A stretch of DNA of 64,000 nucleotides from GCA-003244245 sp963823755 (GTDB taxonomy: Bacteria > Actinomycetota > Actinomycetes > Mycobacteriales > Pseudonocardiaceae): positions 62,001 to 126,000 of the forward strand of contig CAWGMP010000028.1 of the NCBI GenBank assembly GCA_963823755.1, in the 5' to 3' direction. The notes beneath the pieces were generated by a model. It did not search any database. It was not told the origin of the DNA and saw nothing but the letters and a program-made list of their open reading frames with translations. A program made the translations under genes and the position numbers. This document shows, one piece after another, positions 27,657 to 36,400 of the stretch. The first letter of the stretch is position 1. Each line of letters starts with the position of its first letter.

Positions 27657-28023
27657 TCCGGTCACCGGTCTCCGCAGCGGCCAGTTTGATCTAGGGGCGG
27701 AGCCCGTACAGCTCTGGTGTCGCCGAGTTCGACACCAGAACTGCCTCCGGCGCGGTGGACCGTCCTGATGTCGAACTCGGCGATACCAGAGTGGTCAGGC
27801 AGGTGGCCATATCAGCGGGCCGATGTGATCACCCACGGTCTCCGCGCACCGCTTTCTGACCCTGTTTTGGCTTTTGCATAAACCTCGGGGATCTCTCCTT
27901 GTTAATGGTAACTCATCGTTCCAGGAGCCCAAGTCACGTGTTCCGACCCGCGGTCGAGCGCCCGGAGCTCGCACTCGCACCAGTCACCGTCATATTTATA
28001 GCGATGCACTGACTCATCGTTTC
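27657..28023. other. Convergent intergenic region
   Basis: No ORF with support. It holds the inverted repeat at 27712-27791 (separate entry) between the convergent STAND and TIR genes, followed by about 230 bases with lower GC and nothing recognised. Confidence 0.4.
27712..27791. repeat. 23-bp inverted repeat pair
   Basis: Left arm 27712-27734 (CTCTGGTGTCGCCGAGTTCG plus ACA) and right arm 27769-27791 are inverted copies with one mismatch, 34 bases apart. The motif GTCGAACTCGGCGAYACCA recurs at 16249-16267. It could be a bidirectional terminator between convergent genes, or a dispersed repeat. Confidence 0.6.
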
Positions 28024-29046
28024 TTATTTGAGTCGCCTCAGCTTAGCTGATGCGTTGGGTGCCCACTTGGCGTGGCCGCTGTCGATGGCCCGTTGGTAGG
28101 CGGTCCGGGCCCCGACGGGATCGCCCTGCTCGGCGAGCAGCATCCCCAGGTGGACCTCCGCCATAGGTACTGCCTCGGTGTGGCCGCTGTCGATGGCCCA
28201 CTGGTAGGCGGTCCGGGCCCCCACGGGATCGCCGTGTCTGGCGAGCAACGCTCCCGCGTGGACCGCCGCCATGGGTGCCCACTTGGCGTGGCCGCTGTCG
28301 ATGGCCCGTTGGTAGGCGGTCCGGGCCCCGACGGGATCGCCCTGCTCGGCGAGCAGCATCCCCAGGTGGACCTCCGCCATAGGTATTACCTCGGTCTGGC
28401 CGTTGTCAATGGCCCGTTGGTATGCGATCTTGTGGTGGGTAGTCGACAAAGGGCGGTCGTAGCCAAGAGGGCTGTCGGCGGGGAGTAGAAGGGGGTCATA
28501 GCCAAGAGGGCTGTCAGCGGGAAGTGAAAGGGGGTCGTAGTCGCGAGAGCGACTCCTCCGCGTGTCTGGCGCCATCGCGATGAGCCGGTCGCAGATCTCC
28601 CGTAGCCGCTGGTCTCGCCGGCCAGGCTTGGTGGCGACGAGGTTTAGCGCGCCATCGCGATCCGGGTCGTGCAACCACTGCACCTGTGCCAGTTCTGGTA
28701 CGTGCCTCCACAAGCAGTCGCCCACCAGCACCGACGCCAGCCGAACGCCCTGTCCTATCAGCGTCGGCAGCTCCTCGTCCATGATGAAATCGGAGTCCAG
28801 AAAATCGACGCTGACCAACAGCAGCGCCACGCTGCTCCGTCCGATCGCCCGGATGATTTCGGGATGCCACCGATTCCCGACCCGGATATCGGTATCAACC
28901 CACAACCGTAGCCGCCTGCTGCGCACGAGCGGCTTCAATACCTTCTCGAACCGCTGCGCCCACACCGCATCATGGTGACTGTAACTGACGAAGATCCCGT
29001 CCCATCCGCCATCAGCGGTATCACCCACAGGAGGCCCGGGACTCAC
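28024..29046 (-). CDS. TIR-domain protein with C-terminal 36-residue tandem repeats
   Basis: 340 residues. Residues 15-150 form a TIR domain: WDGIFVSYSHHDAVWAQRFE (box 1), LRLWVDTDIRVGNRWHPEI, SSVALLLVSVDFLDSDFIMDEEL with the acidic position used as catalytic Glu in bacterial TIR NADases, and VQWLHDPDRDGA near the end. A linker repeats SLPADSPLGYDPLLLPADSPLG. The C-terminus has 3.5 units of a 36-residue TPR/Sel1-like repeat (AYQRAIDSGH...PMAEVHLGMLLAEQGDPVGART). The domain order suggests a signalling or NAD-consuming effector. No partner is in the same operon. Confidence 0.85.
   Translation of the reverse strand: MSPGPPVGDTADGGWDGIFVSYSHHDAVWAQRFEKVLKPLVRSRRLRLWVDTDIRVGNRWHPEIIRAIGRSSVALLLVSVDFLDSDFIMDEELPTLIGQGVRLASVLVGDCLWRHVPELAQVQWLHDPDRDGALNLVATKPGRRDQRLREICDRLIAMAPDTRRSRSRDYDPLSLPADSPLGYDPLLLPADSPLGYDRPLSTTHHKIAYQRAIDNGQTEVIPMAEVHLGMLLAEQGDPVGARTAYQRAIDSGHAKWAPMAAVHAGALLARHGDPVGARTAYQWAIDSGHTEAVPMAEVHLGMLLAEQGDPVGARTAYQRAIDSGHAKWAPNASAKLRRLK
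28061..28430 (-). repeat. 108-bp coding tandem repeats with 216-bp higher-order unit
   Basis: Within the TIR gene the repeat unit is 108 bp. The block starting at 28061 recurs at 28277, 216 bases away, and is identical over about 109 bases. The intervening unit differs more. This A-B-A-B' pattern indicates recent expansion by unequal exchange or slippage of a two-unit block. Confidence 0.8.
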
Positions 29047-29053
29047 GCAGAAA

Positions 29054-29375
29054 TTATGGCCTGTCCGTCGTCGTCAGGGGCATTTGTGTCGGGTTGGGCA
29101 CCCTAATGAAGGCTGTTCCGTGGTCTCTAGCGGGGGCCAGCACCCCGGCGGGGTCGAAGGCGGCGATGACCTCATCTCCGGTACCGGATTGGACAGCGAC
29201 CGGCCGGTGTGGCCGGTCTGGATGTCGACGAACCTCACCCCCGCCGCGGTGAGCATCTCCAGGTTGCGCTGCCAGACGGGATGCGGCCACAGCCGGATGC
29301 CGACCATCGGCGCGATGATCAACGGATTGTCGGCTGGCGTGATCCCGGGATCAGCTTGCTCAATGATCAGGGTCT
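29054..29375 (-). pseudogene. Flavoprotein (HFCD/CoaC-like) C-terminal fragment, frameshifted
   Basis: One frame reads NPLIIAPMVGIRLWPHPVWQ then RNLEMLTAAGVRFVDIQTGH, the APMxxxxWxHPxxQRNL pattern of the HFCD flavoprotein family. At about 29205 it shifts to a frame reading SGTGDEVIAAFDPAGVLA, which continues the same family sequence. No N-terminal FMN-binding half is present because the protease gene abuts it. Read as a decayed gene truncated by rearrangement. Confidence 0.5.
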
Positions 29376-30745
29376 CAGTTCGGGGGACCGGTCGCCAGGA
29401 CCGCGGTGGCCGTGTGCTGCTGGCCCGACACGTCCACCCAGGCCAGCCGCAGCACGTCTCCGGGATGGTGGCCGGTGAGCAGGGTGGTGAGTGCGGCGGG
29501 GGAGTCAACCGTCGCGGCGTCCAGCGACACGATGGTGTCCCCCGCGGTCAGCCCGGATTGTTCCGCCGGTGAGCTGGGCATGACGCCCGCCACGAGAGCA
29601 CCAGAGGTGACCGAGCCGTATCGGCGCCAGAGCCTGCTCCGGTGGCCTGGCGCTGCCTGAGCAGTCGGGTCCTGGACCAGGACACCGAGGACGCCGGTGG
29701 CCCCGATGTGGATGGTCGCGGAGGCGGTACCGGTCTGGATCTGCTTGCTGATCGCGATCGCGTCGTTGATCGGGATCGCCAATCCGTCGCCTCCGGAAGA
29801 CTGCCACCGCGACCCGGCCGAGCCTGCGGTGTCGACGCCGATGACCTGCCCGGCGGTGTTCACCAGCGGCCCCCCGGAGTCACCAGGCTGCACATCGGCT
29901 GCGACCTGGATCAACCCCGCGAGCTGCTCCGCGCTACCGGTGATGTCGTCGCTGAGGGTGACCGTCTGGCCGAGCGCCGAGACTGTGCCCGCCGCAACGC
30001 TAGGGGTGCCGCCGCGACCACCAGCGTTACCGATCGCCGCGATCTTGTCGCCGATCATGACCCCGCTGGAGTCCCCGATCGAGGCGGGTTGCAAACCCGA
30101 GGCACCCCGCAACTGGAGCACCGCGATGTCATGACTGCGGTCGTAGCCCACAACGGTGGCTGGGTAGGTCTGGCCGTTGCCCACGTCGGTGGCGGTAATG
30201 CTGGTAGCGCCGTTGATGACGTGGTTGTTGGTGAGCACTTCCCCGGCGGGGGTGAGCACGATTCCGGTTCCGGCGCCTTGACCGTCCGACGTGCTCAGCT
30301 CGGTGTTGATGTCCACGACAGCGGGGTCGACACCGGCCGCCAGCGCCGGGAGGTCCAGCGGCCCGTTCGACGTACCCGACGAGGTCATCGGCGAGGCCGC
30401 AGGTGGCGCCCACTGGGGTGAGGTCGCGGGTGGTGTTCCGGGTGGGGAGGATGACGAGACCGCCCAGAGTGACGAGATGGCGGCAGCCGGCCACTCGATG
30501 CGGCTCACCACGACCACGACCACCAGGCTGACCAGCAGGATCGTCACCAGGCGCAGCGGGTGTCGTTTCGGCAGCGATGAGACTGGTCCGGGCCCGGAGC
30601 CACCCGGAGGTAACCATGGGGGCGGTTCCCACCCTCGACTGCGGTCGGGGGCCGCAACTGATCGTGGATAGTCCATAGTCGGCGGCCCCGCGCCGAAAGA
30701 GCTGGGCCCGGATGCCGGGTAACCCGGACGGTCAATCTCGCTCAC
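29375..30745 (-). CDS. HtrA/DegP-type serine protease with PDZ domain, membrane-anchored
   Basis: 456 residues from GTG 30745, which has GGAGGG 7 bases upstream; the longer open frame to 30988 is not family-like. Order: Pro/Gly-rich cytoplasmic segment, one transmembrane span (LVTILLVSLVVVVVVS), Pro/Ser linker, then a trypsin-like domain with catalytic His in LTNNHVING, Asp in YDRSHDIAVLQL and Ser in VQPGDSGGPLV. A C-terminal PDZ domain (MPSSPAEQSGLTAGDTIVSL) follows. Probably an extracytoplasmic quality-control protease, as in actinobacterial HtrA-like proteins. Confidence 0.9.
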   Translation of the reverse strand: MSEIDRPGYPASGPSSFGAGPPTMDYPRSVAAPDRSRGWEPPPWLPPGGSGPGPVSSLPKRHPLRLVTILLVSLVVVVVVSRIEWPAAAISSLWAVSSSSPPGTPPATSPQWAPPAASPMTSSGTSNGPLDLPALAAGVDPAVVDINTELSTSDGQGAGTGIVLTPAGEVLTNNHVINGATSITATDVGNGQTYPATVVGYDRSHDIAVLQLRGASGLQPASIGDSSGVMIGDKIAAIGNAGGRGGTPSVAAGTVSALGQTVTLSDDITGSAEQLAGLIQVAADVQPGDSGGPLVNTAGQVIGVDTAGSAGSRWQSSGGDGLAIPINDAIAISKQIQTGTASATIHIGATGVLGVLVQDPTAQAAPGHRSRLWRRYGSVTSGALVAGVMPSSPAEQSGLTAGDTIVSLDAATVDSPAALTTLLTGHHPGDVLRLAWVDVSGQQHTATAVLATGPPN

Positions 30746-31274
30746 AGACGTGCCCTCCACTCCCGGACATCGCGACGGTTGTGCTCCATCGAGCAGACCG
30801 CTGCAACCTGACAGCGACCTGATGCCAGCCTGTGAACTTGTTGGAAGGTGCCCGCGACGCCTTCCAACGTGTCCCAGATGCCGATCCCGCTCACGGCACA
30901 CAATCGTCAGCGCTGCGGGCGTGTTGCAGGCCGTTCGTCTGTGGGACGCCGCGTGTTCACCCGCTGCCGACACTTCAGCACCGAGCACCCAAGATGTTCC
31001 GGCAGGTCAACCGGCCGAAGCGGTCACCGGCGAGCGTGGGCGAATGCCACCAGAATTGCGCCGGGGGAGCCCCCAGTTCGGGGGTCGCTCATCAGCCGGG
31101 CAGCCACGAGGAACCATCGACTTGGAGCAGACACTGGACCGGCTCCCCACCCGGATCACCCAGGATGGCAAGCTCAGCACCTCTCCGACCACTCATGATC
31201 CGTCGGGCAACGCCTTAGCTACGAGAGTGAAACACCCTGTGGGTAGCCCACCACCCACGAGCATGTAGTTGCCG
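30746..31274. other. 530-base region without recognisable gene
   Basis: Several frames are open, as expected at this GC content, but none has a family signature, a credible ribosome site or similarity to neighbours. It contains the promoter of the protease gene. It may be eroded coding DNA. Confidence 0.4.
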
Positions 31275-31541
31275 TCAGTCATCACCACGACGAGCACCGT
31301 CTCGGGACAGGGCACGGCGGGCTGGATGTTGCGGGGTATTCCTTGTGGTGGTGTTCGGTCCTGGCGCGGTCATGTCGGCTGTTGGCACCCGCACCCCGGG
31401 GTTGCCCAGTCCGTGAATCGTCCAGGTGCCGCTGTCCTCGTGGATCACCACCAGGGTGCACGTCGTGGTGTCGTCAGTGCGCCGGCCCCATACCACCAGG
31501 CGGGTGCGTTCACCGGGGACGCGGTCGGTTACCTCGATCAC
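31275..31541 (-). CDS. Small conserved protein (paralogue of 2388-2624)
   Basis: 88 residues from GTG 31541, which overlaps the stop of the upstream small gene (GTGA). The core VIEVTDRVPGERTRLVVWGR, TTCTLVVIHEDSGTWTIHGL and GNPGVRVP is nearly the same as in the product of 2388-2624. The C-terminal 30 residues differ and are low-complexity. The coupling and the divergent XRE-TPR regulator at 32235 suggest a regulatory module. Function unknown. Confidence 0.6.
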   Translation of the reverse strand: MIEVTDRVPGERTRLVVWGRRTDDTTTCTLVVIHEDSGTWTIHGLGNPGVRVPTADMTAPGPNTTTRNTPQHPARRALSRDGARRGDD

Positions 31542-31729
31542 AGTCTGGCTCCCGTGGTCGGGCTCCCTTGGGTACAGGACGGGCAGCGGCGTCCTTGGGG
31601 GACGCCGTGCAAGGGGGTGCCTCCGGACGGGCGGTGATCGCAGTGGGCGATCCGGATTCCGAGGGGATGGTCTGGCCCGGCGTCGATGGCGTGGGCGTCG
31701 AGTGGGCATAGGGCCCAGCGGGCAGCCAT
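31538..31729 (-). CDS. Small His/Cys protein, possible zinc-binding
   Basis: 63 residues. MAARWALCPLDAHAIDAG is followed by IRIAHCDHRPSGG and GRRCPSCTQ: a Cys, then a Cys-x-His, then a CPSC pair, which could form a zinc site. The layout resembles short actinobacterial proteins encoded beside XRE regulators and SpdA-like plasmid genes, but I cannot name a family. It is translationally coupled to the 88-residue gene downstream. Confidence 0.5.
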   Translation of the reverse strand: MAARWALCPLDAHAIDAGPDHPLGIRIAHCDHRPSGGTPLHGVPQGRRCPSCTQGSPTTGARL

Positions 31730-32234
31730 GGTGAGGGGGTCTATGGGGTAGTTCCACGATGGTGGTTGCTGCGTATGGCTGGGAGGCCCACATCAGGGGT
31801 TCGGTGATGTTTTCCCTGGTTGTCTGCGGTCTGCATGGGTGGGGTGGCTCCTGTTCGTTTCCGCCCCTCGTTGGCTTGGCAGGCGCCCAGGACCGGGGTG
31901 GGTCGATCCCTGGGGCAGCACGCGGTTCGAGGGGATGGGTGCCCTGCTGGTAGGGGGCCTGCGCTGGAAGCAGAGCGCACGGCCCACCGGCAAGGCCACC
32001 AACCGCGTGCTGGGCTGACTCGTCAGCCCGGTCCTGGGGCCTTGGTAATTACCGGTGCCTATGGCTGGCGGCGTCAGTCCACCCGGAGCGGTCGTGATCG
32101 CTCACGCGATGATCCCCATGGCTTGGGAATTTTTTGTGCTGGTTTGGTCGGGTTAGGCTGGCCGGGTAGCGTCCATCTGCCAGCGGTGAAAGCCGCTGAC
32201 ACAGTGAGGTCACACGGACGCTCAGGGAAATGTT
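31730..32234. other. Divergent intergenic region upstream of XRE-TPR regulator
   Basis: About 500 bases separate the small-gene pair from the regulator start. Only low-support frames occur. The last 100 bases are comparatively AT-rich (GGGAATTTTTTGTGC at about 32124-32138) and probably hold the regulator promoter. Confidence 0.4.
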
Positions 32235-33839
32235 ATGGGTGAGTTGCGCAGTCGAAAGCAGCAGCGTGAACAGTTGGTGGGTTTGCTGCGGGCTGCGGGC
32301 AAGTCATGGGTGGAGGTAGCTGAGGCTCTCCGGCAGCGCTACCGCTTCAATGCCCGGGTAGCCCTTCGCTACGCCCATGGCTGGAGCCAGCGCGAGGCCG
32401 CTGATGAGTGGAACAAGCGCTGGCCTGATGAGCTGAAGACATTCAAGATGTTCTCGTACTGGGAAACATGGCCGGGTACTACCGGGCATGCTCCCTCTTT
32501 TGACAATCTCAGCAAGCTGGCACAGCTGTATGAGTGCGCGGTCAGTGACTTGCTGGTGGATCTGCCTGATTTCCGGCACCTTGATACACCGAGCAGCGCG
32601 CAGACAACAGCACTTGTGCTGCCTAAACCCGATACCGAGCTTGCAGTGCCGGGCGATTTAGCAGTGTTGACGACGGCAACCGGGCTTGGGCTGCCGGATA
32701 CGTTTGTGGCCTTGCTCAGGCAACACTTTGGAGCACTGGTGCTGCCTGATCACCAGGCGCGTATCACGCTTGGTGACCGTGACCGGGCGTACCATCAGCT
32801 TGTTCAGTTCCTCCGCAGTTGGGCGCACTCCATGGACCGTCGTGACGTGCTGCGTCTCCTGGCCTGGGCGACGAGCGTCGCGTCGGTGTTTCCGGCCACT
32901 GTCGGTGACGAGCATGAGCGCGTGGCGGCGGTGCTCAGCAGATCGAGCCGGGTCGATGCGCAGACCATCGAGCACATCGAAACAGTGCTGTGGCATTGTC
33001 GGCAGCAAGATTATGCGCTCGGCCCGCGGGTCGTCCTCGACACCGTCCTGGCCCAGCGCAATCTGGCTCGCGCGTTGGTACCCGACTGTCCGGCTGACCT
33101 ACGGCCTGGGATGCTCTCCGCGCTGAGTGAAGCCTCGCGTCTGGCTGGATGGTTGTCGTTTGACCTGAAGCAGTTCGACCACGCTGAGTATTACTACGAC
33201 GATGCCCGTGCCCTAGCCCATGAAGCGGAGAACACCGGGCTGGGTGCCTTCGTGCTATGCCAGATGAGCCGCCTGGCGACCTGGCAGGGCAAGCCGCGGA
33301 TCGGCATCGACCACGCCGTCGCGGCTGAGTGGTGGGCCCACCGTACCGATGACCTGCGGTTACGCGCTCTCACCGCTGACATGGTCGCGCAAGCATACGC
33401 CGCCGACGGGCAGCCAGACGCCTGCTTCACAGCACTCGACACCGCCCACACCGCACTCACGACAGCAGATGACCACACCCCGAGCTATAGCCCGTATGAC
33501 GAAGCGATACACATCTCGATCCGCGGCGAGTGCTACCTCAAGCTCGGTGAAGCTGAACCCGCTGTTTCCTCTGCACAGCAGTCCCTCAAGCTCCTGGACC
33601 GGTCACGCACCCGAAGCGTCGCTATGACGATCGTTGACCTGGGTGAGGCGTATGTGCAGCGCACCGAGATTGACGAAGCGGCGAGGCTACTCGGTGAGGC
33701 CGGGGAAATGGCGGCAGGCAACAGTTCCGCTCGGCTGATTGAGCGGTTGGTACAGGCCCGGGCCAGTATGCAACCCTGGCGGGATACCGCTGCGGTCCGG
33801 GGGCTTGATGAGCAGTTGAAGGGTTGGGGGGTGACGTGA
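32235..33839 (+). CDS. XRE-family regulator with TPR sensor region
   Basis: 534 residues from ATG 32235 (AGGGA about 8 bases upstream). The N-terminal 110 residues contain an expanded helix-turn-helix: VALRYAHGWSQREAADEWNK recognises the XRE pattern, then SYWETWPGTTGHAPSFDNLS and KLAQLYECAVSDLLVD. From about residue 190 to the end there are helical TPR-like repeats (FDHAEYYYDDARALAHEAEN; IDEAARLLGEAGEMAAGNSS). Such proteins often sense small peptides or signals in actinomycetes. Divergent from two small genes, one of which has a paralogue beside the other XRE-TPR gene at 2734. Confidence 0.85.
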   Translation: MGELRSRKQQREQLVGLLRAAGKSWVEVAEALRQRYRFNARVALRYAHGWSQREAADEWNKRWPDELKTFKMFSYWETWPGTTGHAPSFDNLSKLAQLYECAVSDLLVDLPDFRHLDTPSSAQTTALVLPKPDTELAVPGDLAVLTTATGLGLPDTFVALLRQHFGALVLPDHQARITLGDRDRAYHQLVQFLRSWAHSMDRRDVLRLLAWATSVASVFPATVGDEHERVAAVLSRSSRVDAQTIEHIETVLWHCRQQDYALGPRVVLDTVLAQRNLARALVPDCPADLRPGMLSALSEASRLAGWLSFDLKQFDHAEYYYDDARALAHEAENTGLGAFVLCQMSRLATWQGKPRIGIDHAVAAEWWAHRTDDLRLRALTADMVAQAYAADGQPDACFTALDTAHTALTTADDHTPSYSPYDEAIHISIRGECYLKLGEAEPAVSSAQQSLKLLDRSRTRSVAMTIVDLGEAYVQRTEIDEAARLLGEAGEMAAGNSSARLIERLVQARASMQPWRDTAAVRGLDEQLKGWGVT

Positions 33840-33911
33840 TCCGCAGGAAGTGGGAGCACGAACCCATCGAAGAAGGGAGATACCGTTCTCACTGTAGGTG
33901 AAAGATCGTGA

Positions 33912-34044
33912 AAAATGCAGGAGCCCGGGGCAACGACCACAACGCTGGCCTGCGCTAACTCGCCAATCGGCTCGTGGACATCCAGCACAGCTACCTCAAG
34001 ACCCGCACCTGCTACGACGAAGCGACTCCAGGGTCCCATCACGT
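33912..34044 (+). pseudogene. IS110-family transposase C-terminal remnant
   Basis: Translates as ARGNDHNAGLR, a stop, then LANRLVDIQHSYLKTRTCYD and EATPGSHH. This matches the C-terminal end of IS110 transposases (ALANRLVGILHGCLKxRTxYDExxAWxH). An in-frame TAA and loss of all upstream sequence make it a remnant. Its 3' end abuts the truncated DksA-like gene. Confidence 0.65.
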
Positions 34045-34059
34045 CGAGCAGGCCGGTCC

Positions 34060-34396
34060 TTGCCGCTGGGCGGGCGGTGAGCCGGCCTGCGGAGATCGGA
34101 CCTCCGCAACGCTCGCACACCCGGTACTCACCGGTCACTACCCGCTGGGCGGCTCGGTCGAGGCGTGCGTGCCTCAGCATGGCCTGTACCTGGGCCCGTT
34201 CGAACGCCACCGTGGCGCCCTCTGGATCGTGCTCGTCGTCGTTGGTGGTCAGGGCTGAGGCTTCGACGATGCCATCCCACTGGCGCATCAACGAGTCGAT
34301 CAGCCGCACCGTACGAGCACGTTCCTCGCCGATCAGCTCTTGTGCGGCCCGCCGCTGCGCTGCTGAGAGCACGGCATGCTCGGTGGGATCGTCCAC
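34060..34396 (-). pseudogene. TraR/DksA-type zinc-finger protein, 3' end lost
   Basis: From ATG 34396: MDDPTEHAVLSAAQRRAAQE, then a coiled-coil-type DksA N-terminus and GEYRVCERCGGPISAGRLTA then RPAARTG. The family needs a second Cys pair right after RPAART (RTCxxC). Here the sequence diverges to GLLDVMGPWSRF and runs on antisense to the IS110 remnant and the XRE gene. The zinc finger is therefore incomplete. DksA-like proteins of this size bind RNA polymerase; this copy is likely inactive. Confidence 0.7.
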
Positions 34397-34781
34397 GACA
34401 AGCCCAACTCCACGCGCGGGCTACCCCATTCCGGTGGTCACTCGTTCTGACCGAACCTGGCCTAGGCGCCTGTCGTGGGCGCAACGCCGGGCGCCCGACT
34501 GGAGACCGTCGAGGGCTTGGTGGCGGCTCAGCGGTGTTGGTGGATGTGGAAGGACACGGGCGTGACGGCATCGCCGACGGTCGCTGGATGAGGCGTTGGA
34601 CGACGGCGATGGTCTGGTGACGGCGCTGGCCGATGAATGGTGGGCGTCGTTGCCGCCCTGCTGGCCGGCCGGGTGTTCACGCTTTGGTACGGCGTGGTTT
34701 CTTCCCTGGCCGGCCCACAAGCCGGGCGTCGGAGCGCAAATGCAATCGACTGCGATCGGTGGCGCATCGATACTGTGCGGC

Positions 34782-35720
34782 GTGGAACGCAGGGTGTGTG
34801 TCGATGATCATTACCAGCTCTGGGTCGAGGATCGGGGGGATCCCCATGCCACGCCACTGCTTCTGATCATGGGTGCGAACGCCAGTGGGGTCGCCTGGCC
34901 GGAATCTCTGATCGCCCAGCTTGCTGGGCAGCATCGGGTCCTGCGCTACGACCACCGCGACACCGGCCGCTCTAGCCGGGCGTTCGATTCCCACCCCTAT
35001 GCGGTGCGCGACCTGGCCGACGACGTCATACGCGTGCTGGACGCAGTGGGTATCGATCGGGCGCACGTGGTGGGCATGTCGATGGGTGGGACGCTGGCGC
35101 AACTGCTGCTGCTCGATCACCCGCACCGGCTGCGCAGCGCCACCCTGTTCGCCACCTGCGCCTTGGGCGTGGGCTTGGCCGATCCCACCGGTCAAAGCGG
35201 CAACGACCTACCCGGGCCTGATCCCAGGCTGCTGACGATGTGGCAACACCTCGCCGATGAGCGCGACCGAGAGACGGAGATCGCCTGGCGGATCGAGCAC
35301 TGGCGGCTGCTCAACGGTGCGGTCCTACCCTTCGATCCCGAGGAGTTCCGCGAGCTCGAAGAGCGGATCATCGCCCACAGTGGAACGTGGCAGAACCCGG
35401 CTGCGCATGCCCGGGCCGACCAGTCCGGTCTGGACCGCGCGGCTGAACTGGCCCACGTCCAGGTGCCGACCCAGGTGATCGAGGCACCGGAAGACCCGAT
35501 CAACCCGCCACCGCACGCGACACACCTGACAGCCACACTCGACACGACCCGGCTGACCACGATCCCAGGAATGGGCCACGCACTGAACAACACGATCATC
35601 CCGCACCTCGCCGAGACAATCCTGACCTTCACCGGCAAGGTGGACAAGCCCAAACCTAACGGGGTTTCACGCAGGGACCCGCGGTCAGGGCGACCGACCG
35701 CCGCCACTCGCTTCGCCTAG
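34782..35720 (+). CDS. Alpha/beta hydrolase (methylesterase/haloperoxidase-like)
   Basis: 312 residues if started at GTG 34782 (VERRVCVDDHYQLWVEDRG); an ATG at 34740 is in frame, and the still longer frame to 34596 is unlikely. It has LLIMGANASGVAWP (oxyanion), RYDHRDTGRSS, the nucleophile elbow VVGMSMGGTLAQL, Asp in EAPEDPINPP and His in IPGMGHALNN. Resembles the aclacinomycin methylesterase/RdmC-like branch. The last about 22 codons lie in a repeat also present at 59.35-59.52 kb, so the native C-terminus may have been replaced. Confidence 0.8.
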   Translation: MERRVCVDDHYQLWVEDRGDPHATPLLLIMGANASGVAWPESLIAQLAGQHRVLRYDHRDTGRSSRAFDSHPYAVRDLADDVIRVLDAVGIDRAHVVGMSMGGTLAQLLLLDHPHRLRSATLFATCALGVGLADPTGQSGNDLPGPDPRLLTMWQHLADERDRETEIAWRIEHWRLLNGAVLPFDPEEFRELEERIIAHSGTWQNPAAHARADQSGLDRAAELAHVQVPTQVIEAPEDPINPPPHATHLTATLDTTRLTTIPGMGHALNNTIIPHLAETILTFTGKVDKPKPNGVSRRDPRSGRPTAATRFA

Positions 35721-35774
35721 ATGTGTGACCATGACGCGAAGTGCGTATGTGCAGTTCAGGTGCGCTGTCGTTGC
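35656..35774. repeat. Dispersed repeat, copy A (inverted relative to 59346-59519)
   Basis: About 115 bases match the reverse complement of 59346-59519 with few mismatches, including GGTCAGGGCGACCGACCGCC and CATGACGCGAAGTGCGTATG. Copy A lacks about 54 bases present in copy B, between two TCAC tetranucleotides. It spans the 3' end of the hydrolase gene and the start of the helicase remnant. Confidence 0.75.
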
Positions 35775-36400
35775 ATTGATGTCGGCGGGACTGGGTTCCG
35801 CTCGAGGATCCTTCGACGGCTACCTCTGGCGAACCGTGGAACGCAAGGCTCGTTTCATCAACCAAGTCATGCGTGGCCGTCTGGACGTGCGTGAGATCGA
35901 AGACATCGGTCAAGACGCCCTATCCCACGCCGAGGTCAAAGCGCTGGCCACCGGCGACCCGAGGGTGCTGGAAAAAGCTCAGGTCGATGCCGAACTATCC
36001 CGCATGCAGCGCGCCCACGCCCGTAACCAACGTGTCCTGGCCGCCACGATCGCCCATGCCGAGCACCAGCTGCCCCACCTGGCCGAACTAGCCGAGGGTG
36101 CCCGGGCCGCACGAGATCGTGCCTCCGATCTGTCCGGCGAGAAGTTCGCCATCACCATCGTCCCCACAGGTGCAGCTGGATCTACCGGCCGTGCCGCGCG
36201 CAGGTTTCGGCATCGGCTACGACACGCTGCGCACCGAACGCCCGCTGGGCATCATCACCAAGTTGGAGAACCGCATCACCGGGCTGGCCCGAACCTTCAG
36301 CACGATCACCAACGAGTACGCCGCGCTGCGTGCGGAGGCCGAGCGGACCCGTGCCGATTATGTGGACAACTTCTGGAAGGCAAGACACACACGGCCAGTT
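35775..36400 (+). pseudogene. C-terminal remnant of a conjugative-element helicase/methylase
   Basis: From about 35800 the frame reads GSFDGYLWRTVERKARFINQ, VMRGRLDVREIEDIGQDALS and HAEVKALATGDPRVLEKAQV. This is the conserved tail of very large SNF2-type helicase/N6-methylase proteins of actinobacterial plasmids and integrative elements. At about 36170 the frame changes to one reading FGIGYDTLRTERPLGIITKL, ENRITGLARTFSTITNEYAA and LRAEAERTRADYVDNFWKAR, the coiled-coil end of the same family. Over 1500 residues upstream are absent. Confidence 0.6.

Noticed and set aside
28061..28430. Regular repeats considered as a CRISPR array
   Set aside because: Units are 108 bp, contiguous, in frame and encode a TPR-like repeat; no spacers and no cas genes.
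32147..32165. GGGTTAGGCTGGCC-like match to an iron box before the XRE-TPR gene
   Set aside because: Only about 12 of 19 positions match and the palindromic right half is poor; no iron-related gene follows.
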